64,000 nt of DNA from Clostridium frigoris (GTDB lineage: Bacteria; Bacillota; Clostridia; Clostridiales; Clostridiaceae), in the NCBI RefSeq assembly GCF_018861865.1, contig NZ_JAHLDV010000003.1:62001-126000 (forward strand), in the 5' to 3' direction. The notes below the pieces were generated by a model, which saw only the letters and a program-made list of their open reading frames with translations, ran no database searches and had not been told where the DNA came from. Positions within the stretch are counted from its first letter, which is position 1. Every line of letters starts with the position of its first letter. The position numbers and the translations under genes are program-made. Positions 18,842-29,617 of this stretch are shown here, in pieces.

Positions 18842-19741
18842 TTATGTAATTATAGTGTTTCTCTCTAATCTAATGCTATTTTTAAGTTCCTTATCTAAAT
18901 ATTTTGATATCTGCAGAGCTCTATTTTGGTCTGTTGTTATAAATAACTCAACAACAATTTTAGCATTATCCATTTTTCCAACTGGATTAATTGTTGGCAT
19001 TACTGTCGATGCTAATTTTAAAACCGTCTCTTCATTAATAATATTAATATTATGTATTTTTATCAATGCACAAATTCCATAATTAGTTGTACAATTTAAT
19101 TGTTTTATGCCTTCTTCAGCAATTATTTTATTTTCACTTTCTAGCTTTTTTTTGCTGTATATAGTACCTATCATTACCAAATCCATATATTTGTTTACAG
19201 ATTTCATCTTATAATAAGTAGAAATCGCTTGAGCTAGTTTAAATGTCATCCCGCAGGTACATAACTCCTTAAATGGGTAATTACATCCCTTTTGATTTGG
19301 ATTAACAACTATAGTCTGTGGGACATGTTTAACGGGTTTATGAAAATCAGTTATTATAACATCAATCCCAATACTTTTACATAGCTCTACTTCACTAAAA
19401 GAATTAGTACCACATCCGAGTGTTATTATAAGTCCAGGTCCTAAATATTTTATATGACTAGTAATATCTTTTTCAACTAAATCACGTTTTTCACTAAGTT
19501 CACCTGGTATAAAATACTCAACATCAGCGTTTACAAACTTTAAAACTAACATCAATAATGATATTGCAGTAATACTATCCACATCATAAAATCCATATAG
19601 GACAATCTTTTCCCTATAATTTATCGCTTTTATAATCCTATTTAATGCATCCTCCATTCCCTTTAATAAAAATGGATTATACATATTATATTCTATAAAA
19701 TCATTATTATTCTTTTGTATGTTTTCAAAAAAATCCACCAT
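18842..19741 (-). pseudogene. RecJ-like DHH-family protein, C-terminally truncated and missing catalytic residues
   Basis: 299 residues that align with only the N-terminal half of RecJ exonuclease. Recognisable blocks: LYGFYDVDSITAISLL (RecJ: YDxDGxTS), IDVIITDFHKP (RecJ: VTDHH.P), NPNQKGCNYPFKELCTCGMTFKLA and DLVMIGTIYSKKKLESEN (RecJ: GTIADxxPLxxEN). Against the family, the DHH signature reads DFH, the Asp of the DCG motif is Gly (TLGCG), and the Asp of GTIAD is lost. The DHHA1 and OB domains are absent. It lies exactly where recJ normally sits (secDF-recJ-apt-relA). The reading frame and GAGGAG site are intact, so a repurposed non-catalytic protein is also possible. Confidence 0.75.
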
Positions 19742-19801
19742 AAAAACTCCTCGATATTAATAGAAAATATATAATTATAGTTTTCTATTATGTAAAATAA
19801 A

Positions 19802-19850
19802 AAAAACAAAGAAGTAATTAATACATACTACTTCTCTGTCCTTTGTTTTT
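19802..19850. terminator. Terminator after secF
   Basis: AAAAACAAAG (19802-19811) pairs with CTTTGTTTTT (19841-19850), and an inner GAAGTA/TACTTC stem is nested inside. It follows the secF stop on the minus strand and is T-rich on both sides. Confidence 0.75.
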
Positions 19851-19879
19851 AATTATATAAATTGTATCATTAGTTGCGA

Positions 19880-20746
19880 TTATACAGTTACTTTCTTAGT
19901 TCTTTTCTTAAGAAATGCCCACATAGGACTTGCTATAAAGATTGATGAATAACATCCAACTCCTATACCAATCAGTAATGGACCAGTAAGATCTCTTATA
20001 GATGGTACAAATACCCATACCGAAAATATACAAATTAAAACTGTAAGAACTGTATTTATTGATCTAGCAAGTGTCTGTGTAACACTGGTGTTAGTAATCT
20101 CTTCTATAGTTGCTTTTCTCATGATTCTCTGGTTTTCTCTTATTCTATCAAATATGACAATAGTATCATTAATAGAATAACCAACTACAGTAAGAATAGC
20201 AGCTATAAATGTTGCATTTACCGCTATTTGAAATACTGCATATACTGTAATCGTGATTAAAATATCATGTACTAATGCAAATATAGCCGCCGATGCAAAT
20301 TTAAATTCAAATCTAACTCCGACGTAAATTAACATGAAAATCATAGCAACAATTAAAGCAGTTAATGCTTTTGTCTTTAATTCAGAACCAATAGATGCAC
20401 CAATTGTATCTTCTGAAATTAAACTACTAGATTTAAATTGTGTCTTAATTTCTTTTAACATGCTAGCTGTTTCATCAGCTGAAATCGCATCACTTTTTAC
20501 AGTTATTTCAATTTCTTTAGCATCATTAACTGTTTTAGATAAATAATCATTCTTTGCATATTTATCAATTATTTTATCTACATCTGACTTATCGAATTTC
20601 TGATTCATATTTATAGTAAGTGCTGTACCACCTTTAAAATCTATACCTAAGTTTAAACCCTTAGTTGCTATGAACCCCATTCCTATTATAATTATAATTA
20701 GAGATATAGAAAACCATAGTTTAGTTTTTTCAACTACCTTTAGCAT
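19880..20746 (-). CDS. secF: Protein translocase subunit SecF
   Basis: 288 residues. An N-terminal membrane segment is followed by the SecD/SecF motif GLNLGIDFKGGTALTI near 30-45, a short periplasm-side domain, and five more membrane segments with VGYSINDTIVIFDRIREN near 190-207. With SecD it uses the ion gradient to help pull proteins across the membrane. It starts 4 bp after the secD stop. Confidence 0.96.
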   Translation of the reverse strand: MLKVVEKTKLWFSISLIIIIIGMGFIATKGLNLGIDFKGGTALTINMNQKFDKSDVDKIIDKYAKNDYLSKTVNDAKEIEITVKSDAISADETASMLKEIKTQFKSSSLISEDTIGASIGSELKTKALTALIVAMIFMLIYVGVRFEFKFASAAIFALVHDILITITVYAVFQIAVNATFIAAILTVVGYSINDTIVIFDRIRENQRIMRKATIEEITNTSVTQTLARSINTVLTVLICIFSVWVFVPSIRDLTGPLLIGIGVGCYSSIFIASPMWAFLKKRTKKVTV

Positions 20747-20750
20747 ATGT

Positions 20751-21989
20751 TTACCCCCTCTTTACGCCAAAATGAGATGTTTTACTTATTAGTCCCATTT
20801 CAACTGCTGATTTCAATAAAAATTTAGTACATGTAAGTGCTGTAAATATACTTATAATTACACCAATTACGAGTGTTAGTGCGAACCCTTTAACAGCTCC
20901 TGTTCCCATCATATAAAGAACTAAACCAGCAACTATAGTTGTGATATTTGAATCTAATATTGATGGAAGCGCTCTATGAAAACCAGCATGTACTGAAGAT
21001 TTTATCGATTTTCCAGTTTTAAGTTCTTCTCTTATTCTCTCAAATATTAACACATTAGCATCTACTGCCATACCAATTGTAAGTAGGAATCCAGCAATAC
21101 CTGAAAGTGTTAAAGTGGCATTTATAGCTGAGAATGCGCCAAGAACCAAAACAACATATAACAATAAAGATATATTTGCAATAACACCTGGTGCTCTATA
21201 ATATAAAAGCATAAATAGGAATACAAATAATATTGCGACAACTCCTGCCTTCATACTTTGTGCCATTGCTGCCTCTCCTAAAGTAGCACCAACTGTTTTA
21301 ACCGAAACAGCTTTTAAAGTTACAGGCAATGCACCTGATTTTATGATTTGTGATTGTGTTGTAGCTTCAGCTAAAGTCTCACTTCCAGTAATAACAGCTT
21401 TACCATCTGAAATAACTGCTTGTACTGTAGGACTAGTTAAAACTTCAGAATCCATATAAATAGTAATTGGCTTTCCTATAAATTTTTGCGTAGCTACTGC
21501 AAATTTTGTCTTTCCTGAATCATTAAGTTCAAGATTTATAGTAGGTTTATTATCTTCACCTAGAGATGCAGTAGCATCTTTTACATCTTTACCAGTAAGG
21601 ATTGTTACTTTATCAGGGCCAACAAATTTAAGTTCTCCCGATTTAGCGACAGTATCAAGAATTTCCTTAGAATCAAATTTACCTGGTATCTCGATTCTAA
21701 TTCGTTTATCACCCTCTTTGGCAACTAATGTTTCACTAATTCCCATTTTATTGACTCTCATTGATATAAGCTCAATCGCTCTATCTAAGGTTTTTATGTC
21801 AGGTTTTGCACCTTGAACTTCTTCGAGTACTGAAATTCCACCTTGTATATCTAAACCTTTGTTTATTGTTTGAGTAAATGGTTTAACTCTATAGTCTCCT
21901 ATTGTAAATCCGTGAAATCCTGTAAATGCTAATAATCCAACAACAAAAACACTGACTAGAAACAGTATTGTGCTTTTCTTCTTTTTCAT
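20751..21989 (-). CDS. secD: Protein translocase subunit SecD
   Basis: 412 residues from the ATG at 21989, which follows AGGGGG by 6 bases; the longer in-frame GTG overlaps that site. Motifs: NKGLDIQGGISVLEE near 38-52, a P1-type extracytoplasmic region of about 180 residues, and the membrane half with TIGMAVDANVLIFERIREE near 310-328 and the family's Asp in the fourth segment. It is the partner of SecF directly downstream. Confidence 0.96.
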   Translation of the reverse strand: MKKKKSTILFLVSVFVVGLLAFTGFHGFTIGDYRVKPFTQTINKGLDIQGGISVLEEVQGAKPDIKTLDRAIELISMRVNKMGISETLVAKEGDKRIRIEIPGKFDSKEILDTVAKSGELKFVGPDKVTILTGKDVKDATASLGEDNKPTINLELNDSGKTKFAVATQKFIGKPITIYMDSEVLTSPTVQAVISDGKAVITGSETLAEATTQSQIIKSGALPVTLKAVSVKTVGATLGEAAMAQSMKAGVVAILFVFLFMLLYYRAPGVIANISLLLYVVLVLGAFSAINATLTLSGIAGFLLTIGMAVDANVLIFERIREELKTGKSIKSSVHAGFHRALPSILDSNITTIVAGLVLYMMGTGAVKGFALTLVIGVIISIFTALTCTKFLLKSAVEMGLISKTSHFGVKRG

Positions 21990-22068
21990 GTTTATCCCCC
22001 TCACTGTTTACTCATAACTACAATTATATTATGATTAACAAATTTAGTCAATCTTACCTAAATATAAT

Positions 22069-23433
22069 TTACTTATTCATAGTTTGTGCTTTTAAAGCTA
22101 TAGCACATTCTATTCTCTTTTTTTGCATCTTGCATCCAATTTCATATGGTATATGCATATCTCCATTAAAATTATAGTTATTTGCCTGGCATCCACCACT
22201 ACAATAAAATTTAGCCCAACACTTAGTACATGTAGGTTTATTATATATATGAGCTTCTTTAAATTCTTTAACCATCTTTTTATTAGTAATCCCGTGATAT
22301 ATATCTCCTATTAGGAAATCTTTATTACCAACAAATTGGTGACAAGGGTATATATCACCGTCTGGTGTAATCGCTACATATTCATGACCAGCTCCACACC
22401 CAGCAATTCTCTTATAAACACAAGGTCCACCTTGTAAATCAATATTAAAGTGGTAAAATTTAAAGCTTGTCCCATCCTTATGTCTTTTGAGCATATCAGC
22501 ATATAATTTATCATATTGCTCAAATATCACTGGCAAATCTTCCTCTCTAAGTGAAAGTTTATGCTCAGGTGGAAGTACTACTGGCTCTATAGATATTTCT
22601 TTAAAGCCTAAATCTGCCATATGTTCTATATCCTCAAAAAAGTCAGTATTATCTCTAGTGAATGTTCCTCTAACATAATACTGTTTTGACTTATCTCTCA
22701 TATCAACCATTTTTTTAATTTTAGGAAGAATATTATCATACGAACCACTTCCATCTACCTTTACTCTAACCTTGTCATTAACGGCTTTTCGTCCATCTAT
22801 GCTAAGTACTATATTACCCATATTTTCATCCATATATTTCATAATTTCATCATTAAGTAATGTGGCATTAGTAGTCATAGTAAATCTTATAGATTTTTTA
22901 TAAATTTTCTCCTGAACCCTAGCATATGCAACTATTTCTTTTATCATCTCAAAAGCCATAAGTGGTTCCCCACCGAATAAATCTATCTCAATGTTTTTTC
23001 TAGGTCCAGATTTTTCTAAAACAAAATCTATTGCTTTTTTTCCAACTTCTACTGACATTGCTTTTCTGGCACCATGGTACTCACCCTCATCAGCAAAACA
23101 GTATTTACACCTTAAATTACAATCATGAATTATATTTAGACACAGTGCCTTTATATATGGTTCTTCTTTTGCACCACTTAATGCAATTGATTCGTATAAA
23201 TCTCCTGTGTACAAAGTTTCTCCCTGAACTAGGCTTTGAATTTCATCATATACTTCGTTAATATCTTCTATTGAATATTTGTTTTTAAAATCTTCTATTA
23301 AATCTTCTTTTTTTCTAAGTTCATTCTCATCTAAAAGATCATAAACTATTTCATCTACCATATGTAGTGCTCCAGAATTTACATCAATTACATAGTGTTC
23401 ATTATCTTGAATAAATTTATGAATAAGTGACAA
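22069..23433 (-). CDS. scfB: Thioether cross-link-forming SCIFF peptide maturase (radical SAM/SPASM)
   Basis: 454 residues. An N-terminal RiPP-recognition-like region (about 1-80) begins with a short segment predicted to bind the precursor. The radical-SAM motif is CNLRCKYCFA near residue 107-116, followed by DLFGGEPLMAFEM. The SPASM domain carries many cysteines: CVYKRIAGCGAGHEY, DIYPCHQF, CTKCWAKFYCSGGC. The family forms Cys-to-Thr thioether bonds in the SCIFF peptide, which is encoded 61 bp upstream. A small hairpin (23460-23480) in the gap may let the peptide gene be expressed more than the maturase. Confidence 0.95.
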   Translation of the reverse strand: MSLIHKFIQDNEHYVIDVNSGALHMVDEIVYDLLDENELRKKEDLIEDFKNKYSIEDINEVYDEIQSLVQGETLYTGDLYESIALSGAKEEPYIKALCLNIIHDCNLRCKYCFADEGEYHGARKAMSVEVGKKAIDFVLEKSGPRKNIEIDLFGGEPLMAFEMIKEIVAYARVQEKIYKKSIRFTMTTNATLLNDEIMKYMDENMGNIVLSIDGRKAVNDKVRVKVDGSGSYDNILPKIKKMVDMRDKSKQYYVRGTFTRDNTDFFEDIEHMADLGFKEISIEPVVLPPEHKLSLREEDLPVIFEQYDKLYADMLKRHKDGTSFKFYHFNIDLQGGPCVYKRIAGCGAGHEYVAITPDGDIYPCHQFVGNKDFLIGDIYHGITNKKMVKEFKEAHIYNKPTCTKCWAKFYCSGGCQANNYNFNGDMHIPYEIGCKMQKKRIECAIALKAQTMNK

Positions 23434-23459
23434 TTTTCTTCCTCCTAACTAAATTTAAA

Positions 23460-23480
23460 GCAGTAACCCTAAGTTACTGC
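23460..23480. terminator. Hairpin between scfA and scfB
   Basis: GCAGTAAC (23460-23467) and GTTACTGC (23473-23480) pair perfectly over a 5-base loop. There is no strong T-run, so this could be a weak terminator or a processing/stability hairpin that sets the peptide:maturase ratio. Confidence 0.5.
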
Positions 23481-23494
23481 CCCCGTTAACATTA

Positions 23495-23632
23495 TTAGTT
23501 TTCACAAGCTAAGTTAGCTACTGTACAAGAAGTTTTACATGCTGACTGACATGAATTAGCACATTCCTTGCATCCTGGTTTTTTTAAACTTTCTTTGATT
23601 GTTGCTGAATTTATAGTTTTTATATGTTTCAT
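23495..23632 (-). CDS. scfA: SCIFF peptide (six cysteines in forty-five), RiPP precursor
   Basis: A 45-codon gene too short for ordinary ORF calling. Its product has exactly six cysteines in the C-terminal part (PGCKECANSCQSACKTSC, then LAC near the end) and the conserved start MKHIKT. It lies just before its radical-SAM maturase on the same strand. SCIFF is almost universal in Clostridia but its role is unknown. GGAG-type bases precede the ATG by about 8 bases. The length and Cys count match the family name exactly. Confidence 0.96.
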   Translation of the reverse strand: MKHIKTINSATIKESLKKPGCKECANSCQSACKTSCTVANLACEN

Positions 23633-23701
23633 TTTTATTCCTCCATATCATAAAGTTGACCTATACATCATATCATAACATTCTAGCTAAATAAAGTAAT
23701 T

Positions 23702-24070
23702 TTATAAATTTATTCCAAGCATTCCTGACAAAGTACCTATACCTAAAGCGAGTAAAGCCCTTACAATTTCACGCATACCGATAGCAGAACTTCCACCACC
23801 CAAAACCTTAACTAAGTACAAAAGTAACATGTAAGTTGTAGCAACCATAATACCCATTAGCCAACCCTTTTCCCCTGCTTTTTTAGCAGCAAATATAGAT
23901 CCGTAAAGTACGCTCACAAGCGTTATTACAATATAAAAAACAGATGTAACCTTCATACTAGCTGGCAAAACAGTTGTCACTATAGAATAAATAACTAATA
24001 TAATTAAGGTTAAAATTGCAGCCCTAAATACTCCCTCTCCAGCATAAGAATACTTTTTTTTATTTCCCAT
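23702..24070 (-). CDS. Small four-helix membrane protein, TIGR04086 family
   Basis: 122 residues with four hydrophobic segments (about 14-35, 40-60, 68-88, 98-118) and a Gly-rich turn KVLGGGSSAIGM. I recognise it as TIGR04086-like from its size, topology and position between yajC and the SCIFF genes, a neighbourhood conserved in Clostridia. Function is unknown; a link to SCIFF or to Sec is possible from context only. AAGGGGGGG precedes the ATG. Confidence 0.8.
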   Translation of the reverse strand: MGNKKKYSYAGEGVFRAAILTLIILVIYSIVTTVLPASMKVTSVFYIVITLVSVLYGSIFAAKKAGEKGWLMGIMVATTYMLLLYLVKVLGGGSSAIGMREIVRALLALGIGTLSGMLGINL

Positions 24071-24172
24071 GTAATTCCCCCCCTTTTCTATAAATTACAA
24101 TAAATAACTATTTTTTTATTGTAATCTATAATATTAATTATGATTTGAAAAGGGGTTTTATTACATAATTCA

Positions 24173-24463
24173 CTACTTTTTCTCTACTACTTCATCAGTC
24201 TTTAAATTTATAACTGTACCAATTCCACTTTTTGATAACTTAATTCTAGTTCTGTCTGGACCACTTTCTAGTATAATATACTCATCTTGAATGTTGATGA
24301 TTTTTCCCATCATACCGCCTTTAGTCATTACTTCATCATTTACTTTTAAATTGTTTAAAAGTGCAGCATATTTTTTCTTTCTTTTGTTTTCTGGTATAAA
24401 TATTACTAGATAAAATACTGCTAGCATTAATACCATAGTAAACACACCTGATAATTGTCCCAT
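24173..24463 (-). CDS. yajC: Preprotein translocase accessory subunit YajC
   Basis: 96 residues. One N-terminal membrane helix (about 5-24) ends in FIPENKRKKKYAALLNNLKV, followed by the small cytoplasmic domain with NDEVMTKGGMMGKIINIQDE, the YajC signature. It joins SecDF, whose genes lie just downstream. A GGAGGGG site precedes the start. It lies between tgt and secDF, as in most Firmicutes. Confidence 0.95.
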   Translation of the reverse strand: MGQLSGVFTMVLMLAVFYLVIFIPENKRKKKYAALLNNLKVNDEVMTKGGMMGKIINIQDEYIILESGPDRTRIKLSKSGIGTVINLKTDEVVEKK

Positions 24464-24562
24464 CTATATTCCCCTCCTTTCAATAATTGTTTCTCTAACT
24501 TATAATAAAATAATTTTCCTATAATGATATATCTTATAGGCTAATTATATTATAGTAAATAA

Positions 24563-25747
<1,185 letters not shown>

Positions 25748-25750
25748 TCA

Positions 25751-26776
25751 TTAATGTAAAAACATTGCATCTCCAAAACTGAAGAATCTATACTTTTCTT
25801 TAACCGCTGTTTCATATGCTCCCATAATTAACTCTTTATCTGCAAAAGCACTAACTAACATTATTAGTGTAGACTCTGGCAAATGAAAGTTAGTTATTAA
25901 TGCATCAACTATTTTAAATTTATATCCTGGATATATAAAAATGTCTGTCCATCCTGACTTTGCACATACTCTTCCATTATCATCTGCGATACTTTCAAGT
26001 GTTCTATTAGACGTTGTACCCACAGCAATTATTCTTCCACCATTTTCTTTTGTTTCATTTATTACCTGTGCTGTTTCACTATTTAACATATAGTGTTCAG
26101 AATGCATTTCATGTTCTTCGACTTCCTCAGCTTTTACAGGTCTAAAAGTACCTAAGCCTACATGTAATGTTACAAAAGCAATTTTAACACCTTTATCCTT
26201 GATTTGTTCAAGCAACTGTTTCGTAAAATGAAGTCCAGCAGTTGGAGCTGCAGCTGATCCTTCTTCTCTTGAGTATACGGTCTGATATCTTTCTTTATCT
26301 TTTAATTTTTCAGTAATATAAGGAGGAAGTGGCATCTCTCCAAGTTTTTCTAAAATTTCTTCAAAAATTCCATCATATTCAAATTCTACGATTCTACTTC
26401 CACCCTCCGAATCACTAATAACAGTTGCTTTAAGTTCTCCATTACCAAAAACAAATCTAGCCCCTATCTTTGCTTTCTTTCCAGGTTTAACTAAAGTTTC
26501 CCAATGATTAATATCTATTCTTTTAAGTAATAGGAATTCCATCTTACCACCAGTTTGCTCTTTAGCCCCCATTAGCCTTGCTGGCAAAACTCTAGTATCA
26601 TTTAATACTAAACAATCACCTGGATTTAAATAATCTATTATATTTTTAAAATGTTTATGTTCTATTTCTTTTTTAGCCTTATTGATTACCATAAGCCTTG
26701 ACTCATCCCTTTTCTCAAGTGGATGTTGCGCTATAAGTTCCTTTGGTAAATCAAAATAAAAATCCTTTACTTTCAA
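25751..26776 (-). CDS. queA: S-adenosylmethionine:tRNA ribosyltransferase-isomerase
   Basis: 341 residues, the standard QueA length. It begins [19 protein letters not shown] and carries [15 protein letters not shown] near 55-69, APTAGLHFT near 172-180 and [17 protein letters not shown] near 305-321. It converts preQ1-tRNA to epoxyqueuosine-tRNA. The start is a TTG (26776) preceded by AAAGGGTG; this codon is needed to keep the conserved first residues. It pairs with tgt immediately downstream. Confidence 0.96.
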   Translation of the reverse strand: MKVKDFYFDLPKELIAQHPLEKRDESRLMVINKAKKEIEHKHFKNIIDYLNPGDCLVLNDTRVLPARLMGAKEQTGGKMEFLLLKRIDINHWETLVKPGKKAKIGARFVFGNGELKATVISDSEGGSRIVEFEYDGIFEEILEKLGEMPLPPYITEKLKDKERYQTVYSREEGSAAAPTAGLHFTKQLLEQIKDKGVKIAFVTLHVGLGTFRPVKAEEVEEHEMHSEHYMLNSETAQVINETKENGGRIIAVGTTSNRTLESIADDNGRVCAKSGWTDIFIYPGYKFKIVDALITNFHLPESTLIMLVSAFADKELIMGAYETAVKEKYRFFSFGDAMFLH

Positions 26777-26864
26777 AATATTACACCCTTTCTTTATGCA
26801 AAGATAATTTAAATTTTAGGTCTATCATAATTAATATTATGAATTATTTAAGTTTATTTGCTTT

Positions 26865-27872
26865 TTATGTCTTTTGTGGTCTATTTAAATGTTGATATGC
26901 TTTTTTAGAAGCTATTCTTCCCCTTGGTGTTCTTATTATAAATCCTTTTTGAATTAGATATGGTTCATAAACATCCTCAAGTGTACCTATTTCTTCTCCT
27001 ACAAAATAGGCTAAAGTTTCAATACCTACTGGCCCACCATTAAAATTATCTATAATAGCTTCAAGCATTTTGTTATCTATCCTATCAAAACCTTCGTCAT
27101 CTATTTCAAGAAGCTCTGATGCAGATTTTGCTATATTCAAATCTATAATTCCATTTCCCTTAACATCACAATAATCCCTTACTCTTTTAAGCAAACGGTT
27201 TGCAATTCTTGGAGTACCTCTGGAACGTCTTGCAATTTCAGCTGCAGCATCTTGAGTAATAACTACTTTCAAAATAGATGCTGAGCGTATTATTATTTCT
27301 TGTAACTCACCTTGAGAATAATATTCCATAGAACTTAACACTCCAAATCTATCGCGAAGTGGTGCTGTTAATAACCCAATCCTAGTTGTTGCACCAATTA
27401 GCGTAAATTTGGGAAGATCAAGTCTTATGGATTTTGCAGATGCCCCTTTTCCTATAACAATATCAAGTGCATAATCTTCCATAGCAGGATATAAAATTTC
27501 TTCTACAGATCTGTTAAGTCTATGTATTTCATCGATAAAAAGCACATCATAATCACTAAGACTAGTTAAAATAGCTGCCAAATCACCCGCTCTTTCTATT
27601 GCTGGACCAGAAGTTACTTTTAAATTACCTTTCATTTCTTTCGCAATAATATTCGCGAGTGTTGTTTTACCAAGTCCAGGTGGTCCATATAAAAGCACGT
27701 GATCAAGAGCTTCATCTCTATTTTGAGCTGCTTTAATAAATATACTTAATTTTTCTTTTATTTTGGTTTGACCAATATATTCTCCAAGCTTTTGGGGTCT
27801 TAGCGAATACTCAGCATCCATATCTTCTTCTGTTATAGAAGAAGTTATAATTCTTTCCTCAATATCATCCAT
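26865..27872 (-). CDS. ruvB: Holliday junction branch migration helicase RuvB
   Basis: 335 residues from the ATG at 27872, which follows GGTGGG; the 13 extra in-frame codons upstream overlap the ruvA end and lack support. AAA+ motifs: Walker [17 protein letters not shown] near 55-70, Walker [11 protein letters not shown] near 108, sensor 1 TLIGATTR near 150, arginine finger in LRDRFG. The C-terminal winged helix ends [15 protein letters not shown]. It is the motor of the RuvAB complex; ruvA lies 14 bp upstream. ruvC is not in the window. Confidence 0.97.
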   Translation of the reverse strand: MDDIEERIITSSITEEDMDAEYSLRPQKLGEYIGQTKIKEKLSIFIKAAQNRDEALDHVLLYGPPGLGKTTLANIIAKEMKGNLKVTSGPAIERAGDLAAILTSLSDYDVLFIDEIHRLNRSVEEILYPAMEDYALDIVIGKGASAKSIRLDLPKFTLIGATTRIGLLTAPLRDRFGVLSSMEYYSQGELQEIIIRSASILKVVITQDAAAEIARRSRGTPRIANRLLKRVRDYCDVKGNGIIDLNIAKSASELLEIDDEGFDRIDNKMLEAIIDNFNGGPVGIETLAYFVGEEIGTLEDVYEPYLIQKGFIIRTPRGRIASKKAYQHLNRPQKT

Positions 27873-27886
27873 AGTATATTCCCACC

Positions 27887-28486
27887 TTAGTTCATTAAAT
27901 ATTTCAAACAATCTTTAATTATATTTTCAAGTGATTGTTCGTGACTTACAGCACTTATAGCCTTTTCTGCTTCTTTTTCAGAATATCCAAGTGACATAAG
28001 GGCACCCAAAACCTCCATAAGTTTTCTATCTTCTATTAAATTCATTCCTGAATTTCGAGATAAGTCCTTCGCGTCTGACTGCTCAAGATGTATTTTTTCT
28101 CTAAGCTCCAAAATTATTCTTTGAGCAATTTTCTTGCCTATACCTGGTGCACGAGTTAATGTCTTTTCATCCCCAGATACAATAGCATATTTTAAATTTG
28201 TTACGCTACAAATAGAAAGTAATGATAAACCAGCTTTTGACCCAACTCCATTTATACTAATTACAAGGCTAAACATCTCTATCTCATCTTTTGTTAGAAA
28301 CCCATACAACCCAATAAAATCTTCTCTAACAATTTGTTTTATATATAATAATACAGTTTCATTTGTTTTAGGCATCTTAGCCATAGTACTTCCAGAAGTA
28401 TATATTTTATAACCCATACCGTTGTTGTCTAGCACAATATAGTCTTTATTAAAGCCTACAAAAATGCCTTTTATATATTCGAACAT
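27887..28486 (-). CDS. ruvA: Holliday junction branch migration protein RuvA
   Basis: 199 residues. Domain I (about 1-62) begins [20 protein letters not shown]; the two helix-hairpin-helix motifs are [13 protein letters not shown] and [19 protein letters not shown] (near 73-135); a C-terminal UBA-like domain (about 155-199) contacts RuvB. AAGGAGG precedes the start. It opens the long minus-strand housekeeping block, with a terminator-like hairpin 140 bp upstream. Confidence 0.96.
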   Translation of the reverse strand: MFEYIKGIFVGFNKDYIVLDNNGMGYKIYTSGSTMAKMPKTNETVLLYIKQIVREDFIGLYGFLTKDEIEMFSLVISINGVGSKAGLSLLSICSVTNLKYAIVSGDEKTLTRAPGIGKKIAQRIILELREKIHLEQSDAKDLSRNSGMNLIEDRKLMEVLGALMSLGYSEKEAEKAISAVSHEQSLENIIKDCLKYLMN

Positions 28487-28625
28487 AATACTTCCTCCTT
28501 GCTACTTTCTTTAGAATATTAATTATTAATTGTTATCCTTCTATTTTTATAGCAACATATATTACTTTACCACCTAAACGTTATTAATTCAATAAATAAG
28601 AGGTATGAAAATAAAAAAATATGGT

Positions 28626-28662
28626 AAAAAGCCTTAAGAAATATAATTCTCAAGGCTTTTTT
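28626..28662. terminator. Terminator of the BofC-like gene
   Basis: AAAAAGCCTT (28626-28635) and AAGGCTTTTT pair with an inner AGAA/TTCT extension. The run of T on either strand makes it bidirectional. It separates the BofC-like gene from ruvA. Confidence 0.85.
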
Positions 28663-28752
28663 ATTAGAATAATACATTTCTTAAAGTTTTATCCTTTTAG
28701 AAAAGATACTTCCTAATGACATATTACATATTTCGTTATTCAAATTAATTTA

Positions 28753-29520
28753 TCAAGACTTTAGTAACCCCATTGCATAATCAAATGCCTTTGCTGGAGA
28801 TTTAAATTCTCCTTTTTCGTATTCGTCGCTATCTTCAATATTATTTTTAGTATCATCATCTTTGCTGTATTTTCTGCCACGAATAAGATCTTCCATAAGT
28901 CCATCTTTTTCTTTCAAGTCTATTATTTTAACATGTTGTAATTCGCCTTTATCTACAGCTTCAAAATCATATTTTTGTTGTTTCCCATCTGCCGAATAAA
29001 CATTAGCATTAAATAGTTTACTGGCTGCTATGTTTCCATTTTTATCTGTTTTATATATTGTCACCATGTTATCATACACACCCAAGAAATATCTATTAGC
29101 CTTATAACTGTACCTATTACTTTTATTAACAAAAACTATTTCATCATTACCCATATTAAGAACTGAATAACCTTGATTTTTAAAATATTCATTTAGTTCT
29201 TCTTTAGTTTTTCTAATTAATACCTTTGAGCTATTAAAATACTTTTCAAGTACCATATTTCTTACTACATTGTCTTTATATTTAATCTTAAAAACAAATT
29301 TTGTGTCTGTTGCTACCCTATCCGAATTAGTAGTCACCGATGTTTGTAGTGTGTTGTCATTATCAATAATTTTGGATGTAAATTTTAAATATGGCAAATT
29401 ACCACAAGTTTCAAGTTTTAAACTATTTTTATTCATATAATGTGTTAAAGAATAATTAGCACAAATAAAAGCTATAAAGATTATTGTTAAAAGTGAATAT
29501 AAAATTTTTTTATTTTTCAT
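28753..29520 (-). CDS. Membrane-anchored protein, possibly BofC-like
   Basis: 255 residues. An N-terminal hydrophobic segment (about 5-25, IFIAFICANYSL) acts as signal or anchor; the rest faces outside. The central part KANRYFLGVYDNMVTIYKT followed by an acidic VKIIDLKEKDGLMEDLIRG resembles the BofC C-terminal domain (signalling of sporulation forespore to mother cell), but this match is by eye. The tail is rich in Asp and Lys. It has its own GGAGGGG site and terminator and stands alone upstream of ruvAB. An unrelated secreted protein remains possible. Confidence 0.5.
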   Translation of the reverse strand: MKNKKILYSLLTIIFIAFICANYSLTHYMNKNSLKLETCGNLPYLKFTSKIIDNDNTLQTSVTTNSDRVATDTKFVFKIKYKDNVVRNMVLEKYFNSSKVLIRKTKEELNEYFKNQGYSVLNMGNDEIVFVNKSNRYSYKANRYFLGVYDNMVTIYKTDKNGNIAASKLFNANVYSADGKQQKYDFEAVDKGELQHVKIIDLKEKDGLMEDLIRGRKYSKDDDTKNNIEDSDEYEKGEFKSPAKAFDYAMGLLKS

Positions 29521-29617
29521 ATTTCCCCTCCTTATTTGGAATTATGTCCAAACGGAGGATTATCATTCAATAAATTAAAAATATATCACAATTGTACATA
29601 ACATTTAAATTGTTTTA

